Notes: generated by a model from the sequence alone, not told the origin. A DNA stretch of 64,000 bases from Alphaproteobacteria bacterium (GCA_016125405.1 WGLW01000023.1:163118-227117), one strand, 5' to 3'; shown: positions 29,367 to 38,383, counted from the stretch's first letter. Numbers and translations: made by a program.

Positions 29367-29990
29367 TCACTTCCTGCGCTCATAAACGCGGAAAGACCAG
29401 TAGGCGTCGCCCCCGTCACGCACGCAGACCCACCCGCGCTTCGCCAACGGACGGCGCAACATCCGGTTGAACCAGCCGTGCGCCGCCAGCACGACGTCGC
29501 GGCCATCTTGCGCTGCGTCGATAAGCATATCGGCGGCCTTTTCCGCACGACGGCGGGTTTCCGTCGCCGTCTCGTCGCCGTCGGAATGTCCCATCAGCCA
29601 GGCAAGGCGCGCGAACTTGTTCCATGTCTTGGGAAGGTAGCGGTGGCGCGACGACCAAGACGGCGGCGGCAACGGGGCTTCATTGAATACGGCGTGCGAG
29701 CTGACGTCCCGGCCGTTTGCGATCAGGCCCGCCGTTTCAATCGAGCGTGGACGGACGCTGGAAAAGATCAGCACGTCTCCATCCGCGTGGCGCAGCAGGT
29801 TCTCCGGCGGCGACTGTCCACCAAGCAGCGAGCCAGCCTCATACTTTGTCCACCATTCACGATACGCGGGCGCATCCAGACGCGGCCCGGCCTCGCGATC
29901 GAGCGCAGGCTTGCCGTGGCGGGCAATGATGATTCGTCCAGGACGCACAGCGCCGCTTTGCCGATCCGTGTTTTGCACGGCTGCATCCAT
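29367..29990 (-). CDS. Histidine phosphatase family protein
   Basis: A 207-residue phosphoglycerate-mutase-like phosphatase. The catalytic RHG motif is IIIARHGKPAL near residue 24, and the second catalytic His is in VVLAAHGWFNRML. The spacing between them includes VLIFSSVRPRSIETA, the usual substrate-side Arg/Ser region. The substrate is unknown (sugar or nucleotide phosphates and protein phosphohistidines are possible). It lies between xseB and the lepB pair on the same strand, with gaps of 76 and 107 bases. Confidence 0.85.
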   Translation of the reverse strand: MDAAVQNTDRQSGAVRPGRIIIARHGKPALDREAGPRLDAPAYREWWTKYEAGSLLGGQSPPENLLRHADGDVLIFSSVRPRSIETAGLIANGRDVSSHAVFNEAPLPPPSWSSRHRYLPKTWNKFARLAWLMGHSDGDETATETRRRAEKAADMLIDAAQDGRDVVLAAHGWFNRMLRRPLAKRGWVCVRDGGDAYWSFRVYERRK

Positions 29991-30097
29991 CCCGTCGTGG
30001 CCCCACGCCAGCGCTGTCCCCCGAATGGAGGGTCCCGCGACTGCTTAGAACAGGATGGCGAAAAACGGAAACAGCAAAGACCGCCCAGGCGGCCGCC

Positions 30098-30973
30098 CTA
30101 TTCGAGCGGTTTCCAGAGCCGCCCAGCGGCGCAATCCGTGCCTGGCTCACGACGGCACACATGCAGGGTGAACAGCACGGTTTCGGCCCGGCCGATCAGG
30201 TCGTCCATCGGCACATAACCGATGGCCATTGGGCCTCCGGCGATCGGACGCATCGCCCAGGCATCCGGAGAGGCGGCGGCCAGATCAGGATGACCGGACG
30301 GCGCGCGGCTGTCTTCGGAATTGTCCCGGTTGTCGCCCATCATGAACACGTGCCCGGCAGGCACCTTGAAGAGCGGGGTCTGGTCGAGACCGCTCACGTC
30401 GTCCCATTCGTGAATCAGGTGAGGTCTTTTTTCACCGGGCAATTGTTCCTGATATTCAGTCGCGGTGTGGATCATGTGCGAGCCGTCGCTGCTGACATAG
30501 GTGGTCTGGCGCACTTCCTTGCGCTCGATCAGCTTGTCGTTGAGATAGAGTCTGCCCTGCTTCATCTGCACCGTGTCGCCCGGCAGCCCGACAAGGCGCT
30601 TGATCATCACCTTTGAATCATGCGGGTGCTGGAAGACAATGACATCACCGCGCTTGGGCATGCGGCCAAAAATGCGCTCGTTGGGATTGTCCTTGTTGTC
30701 GCCGAAGATCAAGCGGCCGATCCCGAACGGAATCGAATTGCGGTCATAGCCGTAAGCGAACTTCGCGACCGCCACCCGATCGCCCACCTGAAGCGCCGGC
30801 ACCATGCTTTCGGACGGGATCGACCGCAGTTCGTAGACGAAGGTCGAAAACACCAGCCAGAACGGAACGAACACGGCGATGGTCAGCGCTGTTTCCCGCA
30901 CTTCGTGGATCAGCCGCTGGGACCACGTTTTGCGTTCCGCGACCGTATCATCAGTCGAGGTGTCACTAGGCAT
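30098..30973 (-). CDS. lepB: Signal peptidase I, copy A
   Basis: Membrane-bound serine/lysine peptidase that removes signal peptides from exported proteins. The shorter start (MPSDTSTDD, 30973) is preferred over the track start because the upstream residues look noncoding. One membrane anchor (TIAVFVPFWLVFSTFVYEL) precedes the catalytic serine in SIPSESMVPALQVGD, the catalytic lysine lies in MIKRLVGLPGDTVQM, and box E is GHVFMMGDNRDNSEDSR. All catalytic residues are intact. A second complete copy sits just upstream (31175-32077), so the gene is duplicated in tandem. Confidence 0.95.
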   Translation of the reverse strand: MPSDTSTDDTVAERKTWSQRLIHEVRETALTIAVFVPFWLVFSTFVYELRSIPSESMVPALQVGDRVAVAKFAYGYDRNSIPFGIGRLIFGDNKDNPNERIFGRMPKRGDVIVFQHPHDSKVMIKRLVGLPGDTVQMKQGRLYLNDKLIERKEVRQTTYVSSDGSHMIHTATEYQEQLPGEKRPHLIHEWDDVSGLDQTPLFKVPAGHVFMMGDNRDNSEDSRAPSGHPDLAAASPDAWAMRPIAGGPMAIGYVPMDDLIGRAETVLFTLHVCRREPGTDCAAGRLWKPLE

Positions 30974-31174
30974 GAACAGAAATCCCGGCGCGGCGTGAAG
31001 TGGCGAAACAACTGGCGACGACCCGGATGATGGGCCGGGCGCCGGACGCCCCATACGCTATGGCTCCGCCAGCGTCGTCAAGGCGATGCGGCATGAAGGC
31101 GTGTCCTGCAGCCCTGTCCGGACACCGGATGGCCCGCCAAACCGGAGGTTTGCCGCTTCGCTTCGGGGGGACGA

Positions 31175-32077
31175 TCAGGACTTCGGATGGGCGTCATGGA
31201 AGCTGCGCCACAGCCTTGGCGCAGGGCAATCGAGCCCCTCTTCCTTCCTGCAGCTGTGAAGCGTCCACAGGACCGTTTCAGCCCGCCCCATCAGGTCGTC
31301 GACAGGAACAAAGCCGATCGCCTTCTCGCCCCGGTCGAGGCTCGGCGGACACCCCCAGGCTTCGGGGAAAGCTTCCGCCATGCCCGGATGGCCGGACGGC
31401 GCGCGGCTGTCTTCGGAATTGTCGCGGTTGTCGCCCATCATGAACACGTGTCCCGCCGGCACCCGGAACACCGGCGTCTGGTCGAGACAGGACTGGTCCG
31501 AGAACTCATGGATCAGGTGTGCGCCCTTCTCGCCGGGCAGCTGCTCGCGATACTCGATGGCCGTCACCGGCAGGTGGTTCTGGTCGCTCTGGCGGTAGGT
31601 CGTCTGGCGCGTTTCTTCGCGCGGCACCGGCTTCCCGTTGAGATAGAGCTGCCCGCCGCGCATCTGCACGGTATCGCCGGGCAGGCCAACAACGCGCTTG
31701 ATCAGCACAAGAGACTGGCGCGGGTGACGGAACACGATCACATCGCCGCGCTTCGGCAGTTTCGCGAACAGCTTGGCTTTCGGATTGTCGGGCCCGTTGC
31801 CGAAAATCAGTCGCCCGAGACCGAACGGAAGCGAATTGCGGTCGTAGCCATAGGCGAACTTCGCCACGGCCAGCCGGTCGCCGACCTGAAGAGCGGGAAC
31901 CATGCTTTCCGAGGGAATATAGCGCTCATCATAGGCGAGCGTGGAGAAGAGCAGCCAGATCGGTGCGAATACGGCGATCGTCAGCAGCGTTTCGCGGATC
32001 TCGGCCGCGATCCGCTTGCGCAGCGGCCTCTCCTCGATCTCCGGTTCGGCGGTTGCGGTCTCGCTGTCCATGCTCAT
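31175..32077 (-). CDS. lepB: Signal peptidase I, copy B
   Basis: Tandem paralogue of copy A with the same architecture: membrane anchor LLTIAVFAPIWLLFSTLAY, catalytic serine in YIPSESMVPALQVGD, lysine in LIKRVVGLPGDTVQM, and GHVFMMGDNRDNSEDSRAPSGHP. Long stretches are identical to copy A, including AVAKFAYGYDRNS and PKRGDVIVF, while the N- and C-termini differ (copy B ends RSFHDAHPKS). Both look functional. They may have different substrate sets or timing. The start is placed at MSMDSET because the track start adds unlikely residues; MDSET two codons later is also possible. Confidence 0.94.
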   Translation of the reverse strand: MSMDSETATAEPEIEERPLRKRIAAEIRETLLTIAVFAPIWLLFSTLAYDERYIPSESMVPALQVGDRLAVAKFAYGYDRNSLPFGLGRLIFGNGPDNPKAKLFAKLPKRGDVIVFRHPRQSLVLIKRVVGLPGDTVQMRGGQLYLNGKPVPREETRQTTYRQSDQNHLPVTAIEYREQLPGEKGAHLIHEFSDQSCLDQTPVFRVPAGHVFMMGDNRDNSEDSRAPSGHPGMAEAFPEAWGCPPSLDRGEKAIGFVPVDDLMGRAETVLWTLHSCRKEEGLDCPAPRLWRSFHDAHPKS

Positions 32078-32161
32078 CCTGTAGGCTCGCGCCTGCGAGC
32101 AATCAGCCGCACGCAAACGCCGCGCCGGGTTTCGGACAAAAGGCCCATCGGGAGGTCAGGA

Positions 32162-33229
32162 TCAAGAGGCGCGGCTGTACCACTTCGTCCCGTCGCGCAG
32201 TCCGGACACGACAAGGCCCCGTCCGACAAGGCAATTCAGGTGTGCGACCGTTTCGCCGGTCGCCATCCCGAGCGTGTCCCGGTCGATGGACCGGGCGAAC
32301 ATCGCGGGGAACAGGTCCACTGCCCGGCGCGGCTCGTCCAGACGCGTCAGGACACGCCGCATGGCCAGTTCGTGACCGTCGATCAGCGCCTGAAGCCGTT
32401 TGTGGGCCCCGAGAAATGGCTCATTGTGGGACGGCAGCACCAGCGCGTCCGCCGGAATCGCCGTCTTGAGTTTCTCGCACGAGTTCAGCCAGTCGTTCAG
32501 CGGGTTGCCGTTCGGCTCGGTCGGGAAAACCGACACGTTCGATGAAATCCTCGGCAGGATCTGGTCTCCTGAAATGAACACGTTCAGTTCCGGCTGCCAG
32601 AGACAGGCGTGTTCCGGCGAATGGCCGCAGCCCGTGATCACATGCCAGGTCCGCCCGCCGATCTCGATCTCGAGCCCATCCGAGAGCCGCTCATACGCGT
32701 CCGGCAATTGCGACACCGCCTTGCCGAAACCGCCGAAGCGATCGACGTAGCGGTCAAGGTCCTCCTGCTCCCAACCCGCCGCCCGATAGAATTTCACGCC
32801 GGCCTCGGGCGCCTCGCGGCCCGTATCCGCGACCAGCATCCGGCACGAGATGTACTCAAGCCGGGTCATCCACAGGTCGCACTGGAATTTCCGCGTGATC
32901 CAGCCGGCGAGCCCGACATGGTCAGGATGCATGTGCGTTACGATCACGCGCTTGACCGGCTTTCCGCTAAGGCCGCCGCTGGCGGCGTCGCCCGTGAATA
33001 TCGTGCGCCAGTGCGATTTGGTCTCGCTGGTCTGGATGCCCGTATCGACCAGCGTCCAGCCGTCGCCGTCTTCCAGCAGCCAGAGGTTGATCCATTTCAG
33101 GGAAAATGGCAGCGGCATCCGCACCCAGCGTACGCCCGGCGCAATTTCCTTGCTCGTTCCGGTCTCTGGCGGGTCTCCGCAGGGATAGTCATAGCGCGCC
33201 CGCTCGGTCTTGCCCTCGAAACCGTCCAT
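32162..33229 (-). CDS. MBL-fold metallo-hydrolase
   Basis: About 355 residues of the metallo-beta-lactamase superfamily. The metal site motif is THMHPDHVGL; further ligands lie in GCGHSPEHACL and ISGDQILPRIS. The fold is preceded by a beta-strand region starting GVRWVRMPLPFSLKWINLWLL. A C-terminal helical region (RRVLTRLDEPRRAVDLFP ... ETVAHLNCLVGRGLVV) resembles the winged-helix extension seen in glyoxalase-II-like hydrolases of acyl-CoA or lactones; the substrate is unknown. The ATG at 33229 with AAAGGCGG upstream is preferred to the track's TTG start. Confidence 0.9.
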   Translation of the reverse strand: MDGFEGKTERARYDYPCGDPPETGTSKEIAPGVRWVRMPLPFSLKWINLWLLEDGDGWTLVDTGIQTSETKSHWRTIFTGDAASGGLSGKPVKRVIVTHMHPDHVGLAGWITRKFQCDLWMTRLEYISCRMLVADTGREAPEAGVKFYRAAGWEQEDLDRYVDRFGGFGKAVSQLPDAYERLSDGLEIEIGGRTWHVITGCGHSPEHACLWQPELNVFISGDQILPRISSNVSVFPTEPNGNPLNDWLNSCEKLKTAIPADALVLPSHNEPFLGAHKRLQALIDGHELAMRRVLTRLDEPRRAVDLFPAMFARSIDRDTLGMATGETVAHLNCLVGRGLVVSGLRDGTKWYSRAS

Positions 33230-33375
33230 TGGCCGCCTTTCCGTCAATCCTGAACCAACACTCTATATAGGGGCCGCCTTTCCGCAAACGGCAGGCAGCG
33301 GCGCGCCGCGCGGCGTCATCGACGCAGATCGCGGCTCACGCTAGCTTTATTGCCGTCTGCTTGGGGAGAATCAGG

Positions 33376-33636
33376 GTGATACGCGGCATCCTTGGCCTGG
33401 TGATTGGACTTTACCTCACTGTCGCGCTGGTGGTGGCCGGCGGCGGCGTCTACGGCTTCCTGACCCACCAGAACAGCCGCAGCTACGACTGTTCGGGAAA
33501 ATACAGCTGGGCGCCTTACGCGCTGATCCGCGCCGCGACCTGGCCGAAGGCCTGGTACGACGACCGCGCGAAGACCACGCGCATCACCGACTGGCTGGTC
33601 GTGAAGTACGATCCGTTCCCCACCGCCTGCCGCTAG
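33376..33636 (+). CDS. Small membrane-anchored protein of unknown function
   Basis: About 86 residues starting from GTG 33376 behind GGGGAGAATCAGG. One hydrophobic helix (GILGLVIGLYLTVALVVAGGGVYGF) is followed by a short extracytoplasmic domain with two cysteines (YDCSGKYSWAP ... FPTACR) that could form a disulfide. No family recognised. The stop overlaps the stop of the convergent exported-protein gene. Confidence 0.6.
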   Translation: MIRGILGLVIGLYLTVALVVAGGGVYGFLTHQNSRSYDCSGKYSWAPYALIRAATWPKAWYDDRAKTTRITDWLVVKYDPFPTACR

Positions 33637-34253
33637 TTCGGCTTGGCGGCTGCCGGCGGGCCCGAATCCGCCGACGAGATGAGAAGCCACTGGTTCATCG
33701 CCGCCGACTGGCGCGTCGCCGACATCAGCACCAGGACGGCGTTGTCGATCATCTCGCCCTGGTCCGGCACCCCGCCATCGACCAGCGCCTTGTGCAGCCT
33801 GGCCGCGAGGGCCTCATCCTTGTCCCAGTCCTGGGCAAGCAGCGGCTTGAGGTCGTCGTCTCCGAGCTTGTTCCATACATTGACGATGACGCCGTCGTCC
33901 TTCAGCCCATGCTGGGTCATGTAGCCGAGCACCACATCGATGATGGCGCCTTGCAGCGCGATCTGGCCGGCGAGGTCGCGGCGGTCCGTCTTCCAGTTGA
34001 ACTTCGCGGCGCATGTCGCATAGGCCGCAGATATGGCCTGCTCGACCGCTGGCTTTTCGGTGTCGTCCCGCCGGAGATAGACATCCACCATCTTCACCAC
34101 CTCGGCGTCCGACATGCCGTCATAGACGCAATTGGCCTCCTGCAGCACCGCGGCGTCCGCAGTCGATGGAGGCGCGGCGGCGGCAGGGAGCGGAGACTCC
34201 ATCAGCAGGGCCAGAAGCACTGCAGCGCCCGTCAGGGTCCAACCCGATTTCAT
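33633..34253 (-). CDS. Exported helical protein of unknown function
   Basis: About 206 residues with a signal peptide (MKSGWTLTGAAVLLALLMESPLPAAAA). The mature part is helical and charged, with two Cys (EANCVYDGMSDAEVV and ATCAAKFNWKTDRRDLAGQIALQ) and a C-terminal MSATRQSAAMNQWLLISS. No domain recognised. MKSGW is preferred over the track's MPHMKSGW. Divergent from the first YceI gene, with 206 bases between. Confidence 0.65.
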   Translation of the reverse strand: MKSGWTLTGAAVLLALLMESPLPAAAAPPSTADAAVLQEANCVYDGMSDAEVVKMVDVYLRRDDTEKPAVEQAISAAYATCAAKFNWKTDRRDLAGQIALQGAIIDVVLGYMTQHGLKDDGVIVNVWNKLGDDDLKPLLAQDWDKDEALAARLHKALVDGGVPDQGEMIDNAVLVLMSATRQSAAMNQWLLISSADSGPPAAAKPN

Positions 34254-34459
34254 ATGCGGCATTCCCCTTCGGACAGCAGGACTATTGCGATGCTAGGATG
34301 CAGCGCAGGCCTGCGCCAGAGCCAGCGCGGCGCATCACATGTGCGTAAGACCCTTGCTCGCGAGACGGGCGCCTGCGGGTGCCTACTGGACCTTGCGTTC
34401 CGCCCTCTCCAACATCCCGCTCGACAACAACGCCTCAGCGGCGACGGGAGACGGGTCAT

Positions 34460-35086
34460 ATGCGCCACGCCGGATTCGCCGCGGTCTTCGCCACAATGAT
34501 TGCGTCAGGGCCCTTGCTGCCCGCGCCCGCTCTCGCTCAACAGGCTGCGCCGGCGGGCGATTATGTCATGGACCCCACCCACGCCAGCCTGAACTGGCAA
34601 GTGCTGCATCAAGGCATGTCCTGGTACACGGCGCGTTTCACCGGCTTTGCGATCGATCTCCATTTCGACCCGTCGGACGTCGCAAAATCGAAAGTCTCCG
34701 CATCCATCGACCCGAAATCGGTCGAGACCGACTACGAAAAGACGCGCCCGGCCGGCAACACGACGGACTTCAACGCCGAGATCGCCACCAATCCGCGCTT
34801 CCTCAACGCTGGCAAGTTTCCGAAAATCACCTTCGTCTCCACCGGCGTGAAGAAGACCGGCGACAAGACAGGCGTGATGAGTGGCAATCTCACCTTCCTT
34901 GGCGTCACCAGGCCCGTCACGCTCGATATCGCCTATGTCGGAGACCGCAACGACCCGCGCATCCAGAAGCACAAGGTCGGCTTCCAGGCGACGGGCTTGT
35001 TCAAGCGGTCTGACTTCGGGATGGAGGCCGGACCGGTGGGAGACGAAGTCAAAGTCGAGATCAACGCGGAGTTCGTACAGAAGTAA
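34460..35086 (+). CDS. YceI family periplasmic protein 1
   Basis: A 208-residue YceI-like lipocalin-fold protein with a signal peptide (AAVFATMIASGPLLPAPALA). The family pattern is clear: YVMDPTHASLNWQVLHQGMSWYTARFTGF, SASIDPKSVETDYEKT, FPKITFVSTGV, and GNLTFLGVTRPVTLDIAYVG. YceI proteins bind isoprenoid-like hydrophobic ligands and are often induced by stress or high pH. ATG 34460 has GGGAGACGGG upstream. It is the first of three consecutive YceI-domain genes and is 33 bases from the next. Confidence 0.92.
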   Translation: MRHAGFAAVFATMIASGPLLPAPALAQQAAPAGDYVMDPTHASLNWQVLHQGMSWYTARFTGFAIDLHFDPSDVAKSKVSASIDPKSVETDYEKTRPAGNTTDFNAEIATNPRFLNAGKFPKITFVSTGVKKTGDKTGVMSGNLTFLGVTRPVTLDIAYVGDRNDPRIQKHKVGFQATGLFKRSDFGMEAGPVGDEVKVEINAEFVQK

Positions 35087-35119
35087 GGCCCGCCTGCCGC
35101 CAACCCTAAGGAGATCGCC

Positions 35120-35737
35120 ATGCGCCAACTGGCCGCTCTCGTCCTGCCTCTGGCTCTGGTGGGGTCCTGCACCTCGATGATCCAGGCGAAGCAGACCCTT
35201 CAGACCGTCGGCTCAGGCCAGTACACGCTTGAAAAGCCGCATGGCTCGATTGTCTGGCGCGTCATGCACATGGGGCTGTCGCATTACACCGCCCGGCTGA
35301 CAGACTGGGACGCCACGCTCGACTTTGACCCGAAGAATCCGGCCGCATCCCACATCAAGGCAATCATCAATCCGCTTTCGGTGAGCGCCGAGCATCCGAC
35401 CGACAAGGACTGGAACCGGCACATCGGCGAGGATTTCCTGCTGGGCAAGGAATTCCCGCAGATCGTCTTCGAGTCGACCAAGGTCGAGCCCACCGGTGAA
35501 TTCACCGGCAAGGTGACGGGAAATCTCTCCTTCGCCGGCATGACCCACCCGGTGACCCTTGACGTCACCTACAATGGCGCGATCGCCTCCTCGCCCTTCT
35601 TCGGCGGGCGGAGCCTGGTCGGTTTTTCCGCGCGCGGCGTGATCAAGCGGTCAGAATGGGGCGTCACGAACTACGCCTCAATCGTCTCGGACGATGTCGA
35701 GATCATCATCGAGGCCGAATTCGTGAAGGCCGGTTGA
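35120..35737 (+). CDS. YceI family protein 2 (probable lipoprotein)
   Basis: A 205-residue YceI protein whose N-terminus MRQLAALVLPLALVGSC looks like a lipoprotein signal (VGSC). The domain carries YTLEKPHGSIVWRVMHMGLSHYTARLTDW, the insertion DWNRHIGEDFLLGKEFPQIVFEST, and GNLSFAGMTHPVTLDVTYNG. A good AAGGAG precedes the ATG. It is likely membrane-attached, unlike copy 1, and could pass or receive a hydrophobic ligand between soluble and membrane pools (inference). Confidence 0.92.
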   Translation: MRQLAALVLPLALVGSCTSMIQAKQTLQTVGSGQYTLEKPHGSIVWRVMHMGLSHYTARLTDWDATLDFDPKNPAASHIKAIINPLSVSAEHPTDKDWNRHIGEDFLLGKEFPQIVFESTKVEPTGEFTGKVTGNLSFAGMTHPVTLDVTYNGAIASSPFFGGRSLVGFSARGVIKRSEWGVTNYASIVSDDVEIIIEAEFVKAG

Positions 35738-35819
35738 CGCTGGCGCCGCCCCCTTCATCGGTGCGCACCGGGTGTGGCATGGTCTGGTCGGTCGCGATCC
35801 ACAGCAAAGGGACGGTCGA

Positions 35820-37067
35820 ATGACGGACGCCGCAAGCTACCGCTACAGCACCGTGGCGATTGTCCTGCACTGGCTGATCGCCGCCGCCATCATCGGGATG
35901 ATCGGCCTCGGCTGGTACATGTCGGACCTCGCCAACACCGATCCGAGCCGGTTTCCACTGATCCAGCTGCACAAGTCGATCGGGATCACCATTCTTCTGC
36001 TGTCGGTCGCCCGGGTCATCTGGCGCCTGATGAACCCGCCGCCGCCTGACCCGCCGATGTCGGCCCGGCAGGCTGGGCTGGCGAAATTCGTCCACGTTTC
36101 GCTTTACGTGCTGATCATCGTGATGCCGCTGACCGGCTGGATCATGGTGTCGGCGTCGCCGTCCGGTGTGGGGACGATCCTCTACAACACCGTACCCTGG
36201 CCTCATCTGCCCGGGCTGAGCACATTGCCGCTCGACGCCAAGCGGCAACTCCACGAGCCGCTTGAATTCGTCCACTCCAAACTCGCATGGGTGATCATCG
36301 TGTTGCTAGGTTTGCACGTCGCCGGCGCTCTCAAGCACCAATTCATGGACCGTGACCAGCTCCTGGCGCGGGTGTGGCCCGGACTGTTTGGCCGCACCGC
36401 CGGGCCGGTGCGGAAGACCCGCGGCGCGCTCTGGGCTTTTGGCGGCGCCATCCTCTTCTTTGCAGTGGTCGCTGGCATGGGCGTCGTCGACGGACACGCC
36501 GCGCGGGCCGTCGGGCCTGAAACACCGGATGCAGCAAAGGCCTCGCCGGCGCCAGTGTGGAAAGTTGACCCCGCGCAAAGCTCGATCGTCTTCAAGGCCG
36601 CCTATATGGGCCGCGCCTTCAGCGGAAAATTCGACGACTGGACCGCAAATATCCAGTTCGACCCCGACAAACCGGAGGACGCGCGCATCCATGTCGTCGT
36701 GAAGACCGCTTCGGCCGACACCGGCGAGCCCTATTTCGACGACAGCCTCAAGGAGGGCGACTGGTTCGACATCCGGAAAAACCCGGAGGCCGTGTTCGAG
36801 GTCAACGAAGGTGTGCTGAAGGATGGCCCCACGCAATACGAAGCCACGGGCGTTCTCACGCTGAAAGGCCAGCGGTTCCCGCTCCGGCTGCCCTTCACGC
36901 TCCAGATCGACGGCAAGACGGCGAAGATGCACGCCGAGACGAGCCTGCAGCGCATGGCGCTTGGCATTGGCGCGGGCACGCCGGCCACCGAGCAGGACGA
37001 CAAGACGAAGGAATGGGTGAAGGACGACGTTGCGCTCGTCGTCGATGTCGTCGCCACGCGCCAGTGA
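35820..37067 (+). CDS. Cytochrome b561-YceI fusion protein
   Basis: About 415 residues. The N-terminal half is a prokaryotic cytochrome b561 with four helices: YSTVAIVLHWLIAAAIIGMIGLGWYM, QLHKSIGITILLLSVARVIWRLM, HVSLYVLIIVMPLTGWIMV and EFVHSKLAWVIIVLLGLHVAGAL, with heme-ligand histidines in HW, LHKS, KFVHV and the last helix. A linker with one more helix (ALWAFGGAILFFAVVAGMGVV) leads to a YceI domain (WKVDPAQSSIVFKAAYMGRAFSGKFDDW) on the periplasmic side. The fusion suggests electron transfer between the membrane heme protein and a quinone-like ligand held by YceI (inference). Third gene of the YceI cluster; ATG 35820 with AGGGACGG. Confidence 0.9.
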   Translation: MTDAASYRYSTVAIVLHWLIAAAIIGMIGLGWYMSDLANTDPSRFPLIQLHKSIGITILLLSVARVIWRLMNPPPPDPPMSARQAGLAKFVHVSLYVLIIVMPLTGWIMVSASPSGVGTILYNTVPWPHLPGLSTLPLDAKRQLHEPLEFVHSKLAWVIIVLLGLHVAGALKHQFMDRDQLLARVWPGLFGRTAGPVRKTRGALWAFGGAILFFAVVAGMGVVDGHAARAVGPETPDAAKASPAPVWKVDPAQSSIVFKAAYMGRAFSGKFDDWTANIQFDPDKPEDARIHVVVKTASADTGEPYFDDSLKEGDWFDIRKNPEAVFEVNEGVLKDGPTQYEATGVLTLKGQRFPLRLPFTLQIDGKTAKMHAETSLQRMALGIGAGTPATEQDDKTKEWVKDDVALVVDVVATRQ

Positions 37068-37090
37068 GAGGCGCGCGCGCATACGTTCGC

Positions 37091-37193
37091 GAATCGGAAT
37101 CAGGTGTGGGTGACTCGATTTTCATTCTGACGCGCGTCTCGAGGCGTCGAAAAAGTGTGTCTCGAAAGTCGCAGCGGCGATACAAAATGAGTC
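37091..37193. promoter_or_regulatory. Cluster of four GANTC sites upstream of tsaC
   Basis: GAATC at 37091 and 37097, GACTC at 37112 and GAGTC at 37189 lie in a non-coding gap of 226 bases. GANTC is the target of the alphaproteobacterial cell-cycle methyltransferase CcrM, and methylated promoter sites recruit GcrA. The density is well above what the local base composition predicts. Regulation of tsaC by this route is inferred. Confidence 0.4.
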
Positions 37194-37293
37194 ACGCCAA
37201 ACGCGGTCGCGGGCGCCTGTCGGCGCCTTCAACGACGATCGTGATCGCAGTTCGCGGGCGCCAGAACCGGGCGCTGGAACCACGGATGAAGTG

Positions 37294-38286
37294 ATGGACA
37301 AGACGACCGATCACACGCGTCGCGAGGCCGCGCCGGTCGTTCCCGCCGATGACGCGAACCTGGTCAGCGCGAGTCGCATCCTGCTCGACGGAGGTCTGGT
37401 CGCGATGCCGACCGAGACGGTCTACGGCCTCGCCGCGGACGCCACGAACGGACGCGCGGTCGCATCGATTTACACAGCCAAGGGGCGCCCCTCCTTCAAC
37501 CCACTCATCTGCCATGTCGCGGACCGGGCGATGGCGGAAACCTGCGCTGTCTTCTCTCCGCTCGCGCATGCCCTCGCCGACCATTTCTGGCCAGGACCGC
37601 TCACGCTTGTCCTGCCGCGCGCCGCAACCTGTCCGGTGAGCGAGCTTGCCACCGCCGGCCTCGACACGATTGCGGTGCGCATGCCGAAAAGCCCGGCGGC
37701 GCTTGAACTTATCCGGCTTGTCGGGCGTCCGCTCGCGGCGCCTTCGGCCAATCCCTCGGAGCGTCTTTCGCCGACCACCGCCGCCCACGTGGCGGAAAAT
37801 CTCGGCGACCGGATCGACCTCATTCTCGACGGCGGCGTGTGCCGTGCGGGTCTGGAATCGACCATCATCGCGCTCACGAAAACCGGCGCCGCGATGCTGC
37901 GGCCGGGCGCACTCGCACGCTCCGGGATCGAGTTGCTCACAGGTCTGCTCACCGCGCCGGACCCCCACGCAGGCATCGTGGCGCCCGGCATGATGAGGCG
38001 CCATTACGCCCCCCGCGCGCCCCTTCGACTCGATGCCGTGGACGCGCGCGAAGGCGAATCGTTCCTTGCGTTCGGAGCGCCTCCGAAGGGTGTGACCGCC
38101 TCCCTGAATCTCTCCGAGAGAGGCGACCTCGAGGAGGCGGCGTCGAACCTCTTCGCGATGCTTCGGCGCCTCGATGCGACTTCGAACGCGATCGCCGTGG
38201 CGCCGATTCCTGACACCGGACTCGGAGAAGGAATCAACGATCGGCTCAAACGAGCCGCTGCACGTTTCCCCAAAGATGGTGTATGA
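37294..38286 (+). CDS. tsaC: Threonylcarbamoyl-AMP synthase (TsaC/Sua5)
   Basis: Makes threonylcarbamoyl-AMP from threonine, bicarbonate and ATP for the essential t6A modification at position 37 of ANN-decoding tRNAs. The YrdC domain shows GGLVAMPTETVYGLAADA, the KGRPSFNPLICHV substrate region, WPGPLTLVLPR and the adenylate-site PSANPSERLSPTTAAHV. It is longer than TsaC alone (about 330 residues) and carries a Sua5-type C-terminal domain (APGMMRRHYAPRAPLRL onward), so it is the long Sua5 form. ATG 37294 is used; the GTG just before it is possible. GANTC clusters lie on both sides of it. Confidence 0.95.
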   Translation: MDKTTDHTRREAAPVVPADDANLVSASRILLDGGLVAMPTETVYGLAADATNGRAVASIYTAKGRPSFNPLICHVADRAMAETCAVFSPLAHALADHFWPGPLTLVLPRAATCPVSELATAGLDTIAVRMPKSPAALELIRLVGRPLAAPSANPSERLSPTTAAHVAENLGDRIDLILDGGVCRAGLESTIIALTKTGAAMLRPGALARSGIELLTGLLTAPDPHAGIVAPGMMRRHYAPRAPLRLDAVDAREGESFLAFGAPPKGVTASLNLSERGDLEEAASNLFAMLRRLDATSNAIAVAPIPDTGLGEGINDRLKRAAARFPKDGV

Positions 38287-38288
38287 GG

Positions 38289-38383
38289 GATTCGTTGAGT
38301 CGCTTTCTAAGGGAGGTGAGCTCAGCGCAATTGGATGATCGATCTCGCTGAGACGACATCCGAGGGACCATCTAAGGAGACTC
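38289..38383. promoter_or_regulatory. Three GANTC sites in front of the histone-like gene
   Basis: GATTC at 38289, GAGTC at 38297 and GACTC at 38379 lie in the 101-base leader of the Lys/Ala-rich gene; the last is between its ribosome-binding site and ATG. An inverted repeat CTCAGCG/CGCTGAG (38321-38327 and 38346-38352) is also present. CcrM/GcrA control is possible but inferred. Confidence 0.4.
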
